Below are positions 1 to 8,315 of a DNA stretch of 64,000 bases, piece by piece. This DNA comes from Streptomyces sp. SCSIO 30461 (GTDB taxonomy: Bacteria > Actinomycetota > Actinomycetes > Streptomycetales > Streptomycetaceae), in contig NZ_CP146101.1 of NCBI RefSeq assembly GCF_037023745.1, positions 5,906,001 through 5,970,000 of the forward strand. Direction: 5' to 3'. The notes beneath the pieces are model-generated. The model had not been told where the DNA came from, made no database searches, and saw only the letters and a list, made by a program, of their open reading frames with translations. A program made the position numbers and the translations under genes. The first letter of the stretch is position 1. Each line of letters opens with the position of its first letter.

Positions 1-394
1 AAGTGCTTAGCCTCGGTGTTCTTCACGCACACCGAGACGGGGCAGCTCTTCGTTCCGCCGCCGAGTTCGACCGTGCCCGGTTCGAGCTGGGTGCGGAACG
101 CCGCGGGCGACAGCAGCTCGCCTGTGCCGACCGCCTCAGCCGAGCGTGCCAGGTCGCAGATGTCCGTGGTGAGCACGGCACCGGGTGCGGTGGTCCGGGA
201 GGGGTTCCAGAAGGTCGACTCCTCGTAGGTCCGCGCTCGTCGATGAAGGCGTGCAGCACCGGTGGCTGGATCTCGGGAGTGAAGCCGTTGCGGGTGCCGG
301 CGAGTCCCAGCGGGTCCATGGTCCTCTGCCGCAGCAGCTCGTCCAGGGGCAGGCCCGGCATTATCCGCCAGAACAGCCGACTGAAGCGTGTGGA
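1..394 (-). pseudogene. Remnant of a serine beta-lactamase-like hydrolase, frameshifted and cut by the window edge
   Basis: On the minus strand the stretch from 394 down to about 233 reads in one frame as a beta-lactamase/DD-peptidase-like segment (LPLDELLRQRTMDPLGLAGT, then PPVLHAFIDERG). From about 232 to the window edge the same family continues in another frame (TYEESTFWNPS, LTTDICDLARSAEAVGTGEL, LEPGTVELGGG). The two halves join correctly if one base is restored near 231-233, so a single-base deletion is the simplest explanation. A TGA at 395-397 interrupts the frame upstream, and the catalytic SxxK part of the fold is absent, so the N-terminal half is missing. It may be a decayed gene or a sequencing error combined with truncation. 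It lies directly downstream of the Stealth gene on the same strand. The family assignment rests on motif resemblance only. Confidence 0.6.
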
Positions 395-458
395 TCACCC
401 CGAGGGCCGCGGTCGCCGCACCCGGCGGGTGCCCGTGTCTGCGGCGACGCCCACCGGG

Positions 459-2318
459 TCACGGGTTCCGCCCCTCTTGGGTGCGCGTCCTGTTCAGCCC
501 ATCGTGGGGGTGCGCGTGCTTCTCATAGGGGCTCGGTACGGGGAAGTAGCCGTCGAGGAAGGGCTGGAGCAGCTCTTGCTGGTCCTGCGTGTCGTGCTCG
601 GAGGAGACGGTGTCGTTGATGCAGAAGACATGGCGGTCGCGGTCGGCGAGAAGCCGGTCGAGGCGCGCGGGTGTGTCGGGGTGGGACAGGTCGAGGTAGG
701 CGTAGCGGAGGGTGCCGGGGACGGCGCGGGCGCTTTGGTGGGCGTAGTAGTGATGCAGGTTGGAGGCGATCGACAGGTCGTCGAGACTGCGGAAGCGGTT
801 GCCCGCGGTGACGTGGTGATGCCGGGGGAATGAGTCCTCGATCTCGGCGAGGACGCTGCGGCGAAGTGGATGCGGGGTGTGTTTCATCTTCTGGGTGATC
901 GTGACGCCGAACCGGGACCCGAGCAGCGCTCGGTTGTTCTTTCCGGCCACCGATACGGGCACGTCGTCCGGGGTCGGCTGTCCGAGCGGAATGAGCGCCG
1001 GTGAGGGAAAGAACTTGGTGATCCCGTTGGCGTGGAAGAAATCCTGAGGAGTGGTGGGCCGCCCGAGGAACACGTCGTCGTTGAAATAGAGGAAGTGCTC
1101 GGCCAGCCCGTCGATATGGTGGAGCTGGCTCTCGATGGCATGGGAATTGAACGTGGGCAGCACACCCGGATCAGCGAAGATGTCCTTGTGGCTGACCACT
1201 TTCAGGCCTGGGCTCAAGGTGTCGAGCCAGTCCGGTGTCTGATCGTCGGTGACAAGGTAGACCGTGCGAATCCAGGGCGCGTTCTGATACAGGGACCGCA
1301 GGGAGTAGCGCAGTTCGTCACGACTGATGTAGCGGGCGGCGTTCGCCGCTTCCTCGTGGTATGCCTCGCCGGTGGCCTCGGCACGGCGACGGAGCCAGGC
1401 CGGGTCCTGCCCGTCCACCCAGGTGTAGACGGCGTCGATGGGGAAGCGTATGTCGTCCGGCAGGACGGTGATGAACTCCCGGCGGGTTCGCACCGTGGTC
1501 GCCGGCCGGTCGGCGACCGTTGAGGCCAGGCGTGTGAAGGTCGCGTCGGGAACCTGCACCGGTCTCCCGTGCCGCGGGATCTGCTCGGTGATCCGGTTGG
1601 GACGGGGCGCGAGAAGCCGGTCGCCGCAAGGGGTCCAGAACTCGATGTCGCAACCGTGCTCAGGGCCCAGCACCAGACGCAGCTCGGGGTCGCCGTAATA
1701 CCAGGTCATGCGGATCACATCGGCGTGGGCCACCCGGCGCCACACACCGGGCAGGGATCCGAGCTCGCTACGCGACGCCCCGCGCTGACCGTCCATCAAG
1801 GAGACATAGCCGGGCCGGCGCTCGGTCGACGCCGCCAGCGCTTCGAGCACACGAGGGCGGTCATCGGCCGCGACCCCGACTGTCGCCGTCCCGTCCCGGC
1901 GGCCGCGTACACAGAAGTAGTCGATACCGGCGTCGTCCAGTGCAAAGCGAACCGCCGCGAGATTGTCGCTTCTCGCTTGCAGCGGCGAAACGTCCGCCCT
2001 GACCAGTACCGCCTTCGGTACTCCCCGTACGAGGTGCATGGCCCGGTCCGGTCCGGTGAACGCCTCTGGAAACCGACGTGTCTCCCAGGCCGCCCGCATC
2101 CTCGCCGCGCCGGATCGAGCCGATGGCGCGGCAGCCAGCCGTGCCTTCCACCGCCTGCGAGTCCGAGGCGAGATCCGGGCTGCGATCGCCCTCCGGGCCG
2201 TCAGCGGCATCCCACGGCGATACGCGTGCGTCCACCATGACGTCTCAGGGTTCAGACGTGCGGACCGCGCATCGCCGGGGGACGGAGAACGCCTACCCGT
2301 GATCATGTTCTGCTCCAT
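459..2318 (-). CDS. Stealth-family sugar-phosphate transferase (capsule/teichoic-type polymer phosphotransferase)
   Basis: A protein of 619 aa with the conserved regions of the Stealth family. CR1 is near residues 293-312 (FPIDAVYTWVDGQDPAW). CR2 is near 328-430 (ISRDELRYSLRSLYQNAPWI, then HFLYFNDDVFLG). A CR4-like region near the C-terminus contains FCINDT and a final PSPYEK. Family members transfer sugar-1-phosphates to build phosphate-linked surface polysaccharides, and the eukaryotic relative is GlcNAc-1-phosphotransferase. The roughly 290 residues before CR1 form the variable N-terminal domain. I chose ATG 2318 because GAGGGAG lies just upstream; the frame extends 12 codons further without such support. 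The start lies inside the 3' end of the small zinc-ribbon gene (16-bp overlap), so translation is probably coupled. The acceptor polymer cannot be told from sequence. Confidence 0.85.
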   Translation of the reverse strand: MEQNMITGRRSPSPGDARSARLNPETSWWTHAYRRGMPLTARRAIAARISPRTRRRWKARLAAAPSARSGAARMRAAWETRRFPEAFTGPDRAMHLVRGVPKAVLVRADVSPLQARSDNLAAVRFALDDAGIDYFCVRGRRDGTATVGVAADDRPRVLEALAASTERRPGYVSLMDGQRGASRSELGSLPGVWRRVAHADVIRMTWYYGDPELRLVLGPEHGCDIEFWTPCGDRLLAPRPNRITEQIPRHGRPVQVPDATFTRLASTVADRPATTVRTRREFITVLPDDIRFPIDAVYTWVDGQDPAWLRRRAEATGEAYHEEAANAARYISRDELRYSLRSLYQNAPWIRTVYLVTDDQTPDWLDTLSPGLKVVSHKDIFADPGVLPTFNSHAIESQLHHIDGLAEHFLYFNDDVFLGRPTTPQDFFHANGITKFFPSPALIPLGQPTPDDVPVSVAGKNNRALLGSRFGVTITQKMKHTPHPLRRSVLAEIEDSFPRHHHVTAGNRFRSLDDLSIASNLHHYYAHQSARAVPGTLRYAYLDLSHPDTPARLDRLLADRDRHVFCINDTVSSEHDTQDQQELLQPFLDGYFPVPSPYEKHAHPHDGLNRTRTQEGRNP

Positions 2319-2575
2319 TCGAACGCTCCCTCGCAAAAGTCCTCCTCGCCGCACCGCAGGCAGGTGGCACAGCCGTCACCGGACGGCTCGACATACCGCA
2401 TCCGGCCGCAGTTCTCGCAGTACCGGCGGAGCAGGGCCGAATCCTCTGCCACCGGCGGACTGGAAAGGGGCGCGATCCGATCGCGGCACCACTTGACCAG
2501 ACGGGCGAGATTCACGTGCGGGGCCCGATGTGAAAGCACGAGGCCCCTGCTCCGTGGAAGAGTCGTGGAATTCAT
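2303..2575 (-). CDS. Small zinc-ribbon-like protein, coupled to the Stealth gene
   Basis: A 90-aa protein beginning MNSTTLPRSRGLVLSHR. Its last 40 residues contain two CxxC knuckles (CENCG at 53-57 and CLRCG at 72-76) plus Cys69 and Cys81, which is the pattern of a small zinc ribbon. ATG 2575 has a clear AAGGAAA ribosome binding site about 5 bases upstream. The long frame upstream of it (to 3004) has no start-site support and reads as low-complexity Arg/Pro. It overlaps the Stealth start by 16 bp, so the two form one transcription and translation unit. I do not recognise the family. A role as a metal-binding partner or regulator of the transferase is inferred only from the coupling. Confidence 0.65.
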   Translation of the reverse strand: MNSTTLPRSRGLVLSHRAPHVNLARLVKWCRDRIAPLSSPPVAEDSALLRRYCENCGRMRYVEPSGDGCATCLRCGEEDFCEGAFEWSRT

Positions 2576-3038
2576 GTGTTTCCTTGGTCTACGCGGAGTT
2601 CGAGGCCATCGGCCGAGCGCACGGTCGACCGGGCCCCGGCCTACCGCGTTCGGCCGCGAACCCGCGCATCTGTTCGCAGGTTCCGGCGGACACCCGGGGC
2701 GACGCCTGCCGGTCCGGCGCGGCGTCAGGGGACGGAGTACCCCTGGGGCGAGTCCCGGGGCGCGGACCGCTCCCGGTGGGACCGACCCTTTCGAGAGCGG
2801 CCCAGTGCTGCGACCGCGGGACACAACGCGCCACTGCGGACGGTGTGGCCGCCGAAGGCCGACCCGCGCACCACGCAGGATCGCGAACTCCGTACTCCGC
2901 GCCGAACGCTGTCCCCATGCGCACTCCCCCGAGTCGCGGCTCCTGCGAAGACCCCGTCCCCCACTCGACAACATGGGCCGCCCGGGAGGTTCCCTCGGAT
3001 TCACGGACCCTCGCCGAAGAGGGGATGGGGGGAGACCG
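2576..3038. other. Intergenic region upstream of the zinc-ribbon/Stealth pair
   Basis: About 460 bp between the zinc-ribbon start and the stop of the sigma-linked membrane protein, both on the minus strand. Frames cross it on both strands, but none has a ribosome binding site or a recognisable product. The promoter of the zinc-ribbon/Stealth unit should lie here. I could not assign convincing -35/-10 elements or a strong terminator. Confidence 0.4.
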
Positions 3039-4754
3039 TCAGCTCGGCGGACTGGAGCCGCGCAGCCTCGGGTTGTTCCAGTTGGGGTCGAGGACGATGG
3101 ACTTGAGAGTCGGCAGGTTGAGCGGCGGGGTACGGCGGGTCGCGTCCTCCTCCGGAGAGGGCGCGTTGTAGGCGGTGAGCGTCACCTCAGGTCCTCCGGG
3201 CAGACTGCCGGTCACGACCCAGCGGATGACTCCCTCGCCGCCGCCTTCCACGTTCTCCTGACGGACGTCGAGCAGCACGTCCGCGCTCTTGTTGGTCTTC
3301 GACCTGTCCATCGTGACCTGGACAGAGCCGGCGCCCAGTCCGTCCTCGTTGAGAACCAACCGTGACGTGCAGGTCGTACCGCAGGTCTCAGCGCCTGGAT
3401 CGGACGACGGTCCGTGTGCCGACTCGCGGTGGAAGCGGTAGAAGCTGCCCCATGGACGGGTGGGTCCACCGGTCAGTTCGTCCGGAGCCTTCGGCAGTTC
3501 GTCAAGAGCGGCCCGCCACTTCGCGTTCGACACCACGGCCCCGAGCTGCTCGACGGTGAGCGGCGGCAGCTCCCTGGACCTGGCCGGAAGTTGGTCCCCG
3601 GGTGCCACGACCGGGCTGGACACCGACGTGTTCGACTCGCTGATCTCGACCATGTTCCCCTCGGGGGAGAGGTAGGTGGCCTTCCAGAACTTGCGGTATC
3701 CGCCGGTCTTTCCGTATTCCGTCCGTACGACGCGCACCTTCGAACGGTCCGCGAGTGTGGTCAGGGTGCAGTTGGCGACCCGTCGGCAACTGGTGAACTG
3801 CCGCGTCGAGTAACCGTTCGGATCGACACGGTAGAGCTCGGCGGAGACACCGGCTTTCCCCCTGCCGTCGTCGTACACCAGGGAGGCCGCCGGGCCGCGG
3901 TGGTCCGCGGTGCCCCTGCTCTTCTCCGCTCCGTACGTGCCCTGCGGAAGCAACGACTTGAGCGTGTCGGCCAGATCGGCACCGGAGATCTTCCCGGTGG
4001 GGGCGACGAAGCCCGGATCGAGCGGGGGCTCACCCTCCAGCGGGTCGGGGCGGGAGAATTCCCGCAACTCCTTGCGCCACTCGTTGGCGTTCGGCAGCCG
4101 GTACAGCTCCCACATGAGCACCGGGACCTTGCGGGTGCCGGAGCGCGAAGCGGAGTCTGGGGTGTTCCACACCGTGATCTCGACGAAGAAGCCCTCCTTC
4201 GTGATGACCTGTCTGCGGACGGACTTGGTGTCGAGGGTGGTGTAGGGAGCCTCGTGGCTCTCGACGGACAGATCCCTGCCGCCGTCCGGCAGAGCGTGGG
4301 AGTTGCACTTCTTCGAGACGGGCGGGCACACCTCGGGGTGACGGGGGTCGGCGACGCCCATCCGGAAGTCCACCAGGCCGGCGCCTTTCCCGTCGTCGTA
4401 CACGAAGGAGACATGCGAGAACTCCCCCGGCTCCCTCGGCAGGGTCCGCCGCCGGCTGAACGTCCCTTCGGGGACGAGCTTCCGCCAGATCTCGAAGATC
4501 CGCCCGCTGTCCACCTCGCGGTCGGCGTCCGCGACGCCGACGCTGTCCACCTCGCGGCCGAGCAGTCCCCCGGCATAGGCGCCGGTTCCCAGCAGGCCGA
4601 AGGCCAGCACGCTCGCCGTGACCGCGAACGCGCGCCTTCGGCGCACGATCCGGCGGCCACGCGCCAGGCTCGCCGTCAGCATCGCCTGCGGGTCACCCTC
4701 GAAGGCATTGCCCGTACGACGCAGTGCCTCACCGAGTTCGTCCTCGAAGGACAT
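3039..4754 (-). CDS. Membrane protein with three-fold repeated ectodomain, partner of the ECF sigma factor (candidate anti-sigma)
   Basis: A protein of about 571 aa. It has a short acidic/basic cytoplasmic part (SFEDELGEALRRTGNAF), a basic RRRR stretch and one membrane segment near residues 43-62 (FAVTASVLAFGLLGTGAYAG), followed by a long extracytoplasmic region. That region contains three related units. Units 1 and 2 carry LVPEGTF and LLPQGTY, then FVYDDGKG and LVYDDGRG. All three end alike, with VEITVWNTP, VEISESNTS and VTLTAYNAP, each followed by an Arg-Pro-rich strand and a Trp-containing helix. The gene starts about 50 bp after the sigma factor stop, so they are probably co-transcribed. 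There is no HxxxCxxC zinc anti-sigma motif, so the anti-sigma role is inferred from position and topology. ATG 4754 (GGTGA 5 bases upstream) is preferred; GTG 4763 is possible. Confidence 0.65.
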   Translation of the reverse strand: MSFEDELGEALRRTGNAFEGDPQAMLTASLARGRRIVRRRRAFAVTASVLAFGLLGTGAYAGGLLGREVDSVGVADADREVDSGRIFEIWRKLVPEGTFSRRRTLPREPGEFSHVSFVYDDGKGAGLVDFRMGVADPRHPEVCPPVSKKCNSHALPDGGRDLSVESHEAPYTTLDTKSVRRQVITKEGFFVEITVWNTPDSASRSGTRKVPVLMWELYRLPNANEWRKELREFSRPDPLEGEPPLDPGFVAPTGKISGADLADTLKSLLPQGTYGAEKSRGTADHRGPAASLVYDDGRGKAGVSAELYRVDPNGYSTRQFTSCRRVANCTLTTLADRSKVRVVRTEYGKTGGYRKFWKATYLSPEGNMVEISESNTSVSSPVVAPGDQLPARSRELPPLTVEQLGAVVSNAKWRAALDELPKAPDELTGGPTRPWGSFYRFHRESAHGPSSDPGAETCGTTCTSRLVLNEDGLGAGSVQVTMDRSKTNKSADVLLDVRQENVEGGGEGVIRWVVTGSLPGGPEVTLTAYNAPSPEEDATRRTPPLNLPTLKSIVLDPNWNNPRLRGSSPPS

Positions 4755-4805
4755 GGAAATCACCAGTTCCAGAAAAGTCGCAGTGGGGATGTCCCCGTCG
4801 GTCGG

Positions 4806-5339
4806 TCAGAGCGCCGCGAACTCGGGGAGGCTCGCTCCCAGCAGGGCACGGAGTTTCGTGAGGGCGCGCGTCGATCGAGTGCGCACAGCGGCCGGACTGG
4901 CGCCCATGGCCTCCGCGGTCTCCTCGATGCTGCGGTCCTCCCAGTACCGCAGCACCACCACAGCCCGGTCCTTGGGCGCCAGCTCGCCGAGCGCCTGGAG
5001 GAGAGTGACCCGCAGTGCCGCGACGTCCACCTCGCAGTGCCGCTCAGGCGTGTCCGGCAGCTCTCCCAGCGGGCGTTCACCCGCTGATCGCCGTCGCTGC
5101 TGGCTGAGGAACGTACGGACGAGGACGGTGTGCGCGTATCCCGCGGGATTGTCGATACGGGAGATCCGGCCCCACATCCCGTACATTCGGCCGAGCGTCT
5201 CCTGCACCAGGTCCTCGGCGGAGTGGGTGTCACCGCTGGTGAGCAGGCAGGCCGAACGGTACAGGTGGCCTGAGCTCCCAGAGGCGAACTCCTTGAACTC
5301 CTCCGTCCATGCCCACGTCCGGGCCCTTCTCATCCCCAC
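4806..5339 (-). CDS. ECF RNA polymerase sigma factor, SigE-family (Streptomyces type)
   Basis: A 177-aa protein typical in length for the small SigE-like ECF group. Region 2 includes LYRSACLLTSGDTHSAEDLV followed by QETLGRMYGMWGRI. Region 4 has LGELAPKDRAVVVLRYWEDR followed by SIEETAEAMGASPAAVRTRS, a clear helix-turn-helix. There is no region 3 and no C-terminal extension. GTG 5339 is preceded by GGAGAGG at 7-base spacing; ATG 5333 is an alternative. The gene precedes the repeated-ectodomain membrane protein on the same strand and has its own promoter-like region with an inverted repeat (5366-5404). It probably directs RNA polymerase to its own promoter under control of the membrane partner. 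Confidence 0.85.
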   Translation of the reverse strand: MGMRRARTWAWTEEFKEFASGSSGHLYRSACLLTSGDTHSAEDLVQETLGRMYGMWGRISRIDNPAGYAHTVLVRTFLSQQRRRSAGERPLGELPDTPERHCEVDVAALRVTLLQALGELAPKDRAVVVLRYWEDRSIEETAEAMGASPAAVRTRSTRALTKLRALLGASLPEFAAL

Positions 5340-5365
5340 CCCGTGTCCTCTCCATCGGCCTACAT

Positions 5366-5404
5366 CCCCCTGACGCGATGGGACGGCGGAAATGTTTCAG
5401 GGGG
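5366..5404 (-). promoter_or_regulatory. Candidate autoregulated ECF promoter framed by an exact inverted repeat
   Basis: Read on the minus strand, an ECF-like -35 (GAAAC, 5394-5398) and -10 (CGTC, 5372-5375) are separated by 18 bp. Exact 8-bp arms CCCCCTGA and TCAGGGGG (5397-5404 and 5366-5373) enclose and overlap both elements. This sits 26-65 bp upstream of the sigma factor start, where an autoregulatory ECF promoter is expected. The role is inferred. Confidence 0.5.
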
Positions 5405-5516
5405 AATCGCCGCGACAGGGCCGGCGCGTCGGCGACACGGTCGGCCGCCTTCGCCTCGGCGATGCCGAGTTCCGGACGGCACCGCGGCGCCATGCGAGCG
5501 CGGCGCGCACATACGT

Positions 5517-5550
5517 CCACCCCTCCGGACGGGCCTGCCCGGAGGGGTGG
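5517..5550 (-). terminator. Terminator of the histidine operon
   Basis: A perfect 12-bp stem (5517-5528 with 5539-5550) with a 10-base loop lies 25 bp past the hisF stop in the direction of transcription. It lacks a long U run, as is common in Streptomyces. Confidence 0.75.
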
Positions 5551-5575
5551 TACAGGGAAAGCGCGGGGAAGGCGT

Positions 5576-6331
5576 TCAGCGGACCGGGTGGCCCGCCTCC
5601 CGCAGGGTGTCCTTGACCTGGCCGATCCGCAGGTCTCCGAAGTGGAAGACCGACGCCGCCAGTACCGCGTCCGCGCCCGCGTCGATGGCCGGGGGGAAGT
5701 CGGCCAGCCGGCCCGCGCCGCCCGATGCGATGACCGGGACGGTGACATGCTCGCGTACGGCGGCGATCATCTCGGTGTCGTAGCCGTCCTTGGTGCCGTC
5801 GGCGTCCATCGAGTTGAGCAGGATCTCGCCCGCGCCCAGCTCAGCGGCCCGGTGGGCCCACTCGACGGCGTCGATGCCGGTGCCGCGGCGACCGCCGTGG
5901 GTGGTGACCTCGAACGAGCCCGTGGGGGTGCGGCGGGCGTCCACGGACAGCACGAGCACCTGGCGGCCGAAGCGCTCGGCGATCTCGCGGATCAGATCGG
6001 GGCGGGTGATGGCCGCCGTGTTGACGCCGACCTTGTCGGCGCCCGCCCGCAGCAGTTTGTCCACGTCGTCGGCCGAACGGACGCCGCCACCCACCGTGAG
6101 CGGAATGAACACCTGCTCGGCGGTGCGGCGCACCACGTCATAGGTGGTCTCGCGGTCGCCCGACGATGCCGTGATGTCCAGGAAGGTCAGCTCGTCGGCG
6201 CCTTCGGCGTCGTACAGCTTGGCCATCTCGACCGGATCGCCCGCGTCCCGGAGGTTCTGGAAGTTGACGCCCTTGACCACCCGGCCGTTGTCCACGTCCA
6301 GGCAGGGGATGACCCGTATCGCCAGTGTCAT
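5576..6331 (-). CDS. hisF: Imidazole glycerol phosphate synthase, cyclase subunit HisF
   Basis: A 251-aa (beta/alpha)8-barrel protein of standard length. It closes the imidazole ring of imidazole glycerol phosphate and releases AICAR, using ammonia from HisH. The N-terminal catalytic Asp is in [12 protein letters not shown] (about residue 12) and the second catalytic Asp is in LSVDARR (about residue 131). Phosphate-binding loops are visible in [12 protein letters not shown] and VIASGGAG. The start ATG overlaps the ridA stop (ATGA), and this is the last gene before the operon terminator. Confidence 0.97.
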   Translation of the reverse strand: MTLAIRVIPCLDVDNGRVVKGVNFQNLRDAGDPVEMAKLYDAEGADELTFLDITASSGDRETTYDVVRRTAEQVFIPLTVGGGVRSADDVDKLLRAGADKVGVNTAAITRPDLIREIAERFGRQVLVLSVDARRTPTGSFEVTTHGGRRGTGIDAVEWAHRAAELGAGEILLNSMDADGTKDGYDTEMIAAVREHVTVPVIASGGAGRLADFPPAIDAGADAVLAASVFHFGDLRIGQVKDTLREAGHPVR

Positions 6332-6768
6332 GACGCCGCTCCTCCCGCTTCCCCGGCTGCCGCTCCCCGGAACGCCTCGACCTCGACCTCCACGACCAGC
6401 CGGGGGTCCACGAAACCGGAGACGATGATCATCGACGTGGCCGGGCGGGCCTCGCCGAACAGCGCCTTGTGGGCGCGGCCCACCTCTTCGACGTCCCGGG
6501 CGTGGGTGATGTACATCCGGGTGCGCACCACGTCCCCGGCGCCGAGGCCGAGCTCCTCGAGTGCGCCGAGGGCGACGTCGAAGGACGTCATCGCCTGGTC
6601 GTACGGGCCGCCGTCCACGACGGCGCCGTCCACCATCGAGGTGCAGCCGGACACCAGGACCAGCCCGTTCGGCAGTTCGACGGCGCGGGAGGAGCCGAAC
6701 GCCTGCTCCCAGGGGGCGCTCCCCCCGATCCGGCGTACGGAGCCACTCATCGGTTCGGAATCGCTCAT
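6328..6768 (-). CDS. RidA-family enamine/imine deaminase
   Basis: A 146-aa YjgF/YER057c/UK114-like protein. The characteristic Arg is in [14 protein letters not shown], and the C-terminal VEVEVEAF strand is present. RidA proteins hydrolyse reactive enamine/imine intermediates and form trimers. It overlaps priA upstream and hisF downstream by ATGA junctions, so it is translated as part of the his operon. The association suggests removal of a reactive side product of amino acid metabolism, but its own substrate cannot be read from the sequence. Confidence 0.9.
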   Translation of the reverse strand: MSDSEPMSGSVRRIGGSAPWEQAFGSSRAVELPNGLVLVSGCTSMVDGAVVDGGPYDQAMTSFDVALGALEELGLGAGDVVRTRMYITHARDVEEVGRAHKALFGEARPATSMIIVSGFVDPRLVVEVEVEAFRGAAAGEAGGAAS

Positions 6769-7499
6769 CGCGACACCGCCGCGAGCGCCTCTTCGAGAGT
6801 GAACGCCTCGGCGTAGAGCGCCTTGCCCACGATCGCGCCCTCCACGCCGAGCGGGACGAGACCGGCGAGCGCCCTCAGGTCGTCAAGCGACGAGACCCCG
6901 CCCGACGCGACGACGGGCCTGTCGGTGGCGGCGCAGACATCGCGCAGCAGTTCCAGGTTGGGGCCCTGGAGCGTGCCGTCCTTGGCGATGTCGGTGACGA
7001 CGTAACGCGCGCAGCCCTCGGCGTCCAGGCGGGCCAGGGTCTCGTACAGATCACCGCCGTCGCGGGTCCAGCCCCGGCCGCGCAGGGTGGTGCCGCGTAC
7101 GTCGAGGCCGACCGCGATCCGGTCGCCGTACTCCGCGATGACCTTGGCGACCCACTCGGGGGTCTCCAGCGCGGCGGTGCCGAGGTTGACCCGGGTACAG
7201 CCGGTGGCGAGCGCGGCGGCCAGTGTGGCATCGTCGCGGATACCGCCGGACAGCTCCACCTTGAGGTCCATCGCCCCGGCGACCTCGCCGATCAGCTCGC
7301 GGTTGTCGCCGGTGCCGAAGGCCGCGTCCAGGTCGACCAGATGCAGCCACTCGGCGCCCGCCCTCTGCCAGGTGAGCGCGGCCTCCAGCGGGGAGCCGTA
7401 GGACGTCTCCGTACCGGACTCGCCGTGGACGAGGCGAACGGCCTGGCCGTCGCGGACATCGACGGCCGGGAGGAGTTCAAGCTTCTGGGCCATGGCCAT
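6765..7499 (-). CDS. priA: PriA: dual HisA/TrpF phosphoribosyl isomerase
   Basis: A 244-aa barrel protein. It begins [20 protein letters not shown], includes [13 protein letters not shown] and ends with [13 protein letters not shown]. In actinobacteria this gene replaces both hisA and trpF: the enzyme isomerises ProFAR for histidine and PRA for tryptophan. The dual role here is inferred from taxonomy and gene context. Two in-frame ATG codons (7499 and 7493) follow the hisH stop by 2 or 8 bases and no strong ribosome binding site is seen, so the exact start is uncertain. The stop overlaps the ridA start. Confidence 0.93.
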   Translation of the reverse strand: MAMAQKLELLPAVDVRDGQAVRLVHGESGTETSYGSPLEAALTWQRAGAEWLHLVDLDAAFGTGDNRELIGEVAGAMDLKVELSGGIRDDATLAAALATGCTRVNLGTAALETPEWVAKVIAEYGDRIAVGLDVRGTTLRGRGWTRDGGDLYETLARLDAEGCARYVVTDIAKDGTLQGPNLELLRDVCAATDRPVVASGGVSSLDDLRALAGLVPLGVEGAIVGKALYAEAFTLEEALAAVSR

Positions 7500-7501
7500 G
7501 A

Positions 7502-8152
7502 TCAGAGGGTCTCGATCCAGTTGGTGAGCAGCTGGGCACCGGCGTCGCCGGACTTCTCGGGGTGGAACTGAGTGGCCCACAACGCGCCGTTCTCGACGGC
7601 CGCAACGAAGGGCTCTCCGTGTGCGGCCCAGGTGACCTTGGGGGCGCGGATGGCCGGGTTGGTGATCTCCAGGCTCCACTCGTGCACGGCGTAGGAGTGC
7701 ACGAAGTAGAAGCGGGCGTCGGTGTCGAGCCCGGCGAACAGCTCGCTGCCCTCGGGCGCCTTGACGGTGTTCCAGCCCATGTGGGGGACGACGGGTGCCT
7801 TGAGCGGGGCCACGACCCCGGGCCACTCGTCCAGGCCCTCGGTCTCCACACCGTGCTCGATCCCGCGCTCGAACAGGATCTGCATGCCGACGCAGATGCC
7901 CATCACGGGTCGGCCGCCGGACAGCCTGCGATCGATGATCCAGTGGCCCCGGGCCTGCTGGAGCCCCTTCATACAGGCGGCGAAGGCGCCGACGCCGGGC
8001 ACGAGCAGTCCGTCGGCGTTCATCGCCCTGTCGAAATCGCGGGTGATCTCGACGTCGGCGCCGACCCGGGCCAACGCGCGCTCGGCGGAGCGGACGTTGC
8101 CGAAGCCGTAGTCGAAGACCACGACCTTCTTGCGCCCGTCGGCTCCGCTCAT
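7502..8152 (-). CDS. hisH: Imidazole glycerol phosphate synthase, glutaminase subunit HisH
   Basis: A class-I glutamine amidotransferase of 216 aa. The nucleophilic Cys is in [13 protein letters not shown] and the His/Glu of the triad are in FHPEKS. The N-terminus is [18 protein letters not shown]. It supplies ammonia to HisF. ATG 8152 overlaps the stop of the 54-aa membrane protein (ATGA); the longer frame upstream is the antisense shadow of hisB. Confidence 0.96.
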   Translation of the reverse strand: MSGADGRKKVVVFDYGFGNVRSAERALARVGADVEITRDFDRAMNADGLLVPGVGAFAACMKGLQQARGHWIIDRRLSGGRPVMGICVGMQILFERGIEHGVETEGLDEWPGVVAPLKAPVVPHMGWNTVKAPEGSELFAGLDTDARFYFVHSYAVHEWSLEITNPAIRAPKVTWAAHGEPFVAAVENGALWATQFHPEKSGDAGAQLLTNWIETL

Positions 8153-8313
8153 GACCACACGTCCAGACGCAGGACGCCCGCCACCAGGCACAACCCGGCT
8201 CCTATGGACAGCAGCACGATGAGGCCCTTGGGCATCTGCTGCTTGGCGAACGAGATGATCCCGCCGACCAGGAAGAGCCCGACGACGATCAGCAGGGTGG
8301 ACAGTCCGTTCAC
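8149..8313 (-). CDS. Small two-helix membrane protein inside the his operon
   Basis: A 54-aa protein starting at GTG 8313, two bases after the hisB stop, and ending in an ATGA overlap with hisH. Two hydrophobic segments fill it: [20 protein letters not shown] and [19 protein letters not shown], joined by a short KQQMPK loop. I do not recognise a family. The close packing means it is translated with the his enzymes, but nothing in the sequence links it to histidine chemistry. It is below the size many gene callers report. The start is set by the hisB stop and the AAGGG upstream. Confidence 0.75.
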   Translation of the reverse strand: MNGLSTLLIVVGLFLVGGIISFAKQQMPKGLIVLLSIGAGLCLVAGVLRLDVWS

Positions 8314-8315
8314 GG

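Noticed and set aside
3414..5087. 557-codon plus-strand frame opposite the sigma factor and its partner
   Set aside because: No ribosome binding site or recognisable product; the minus-strand genes explain the coding bias.
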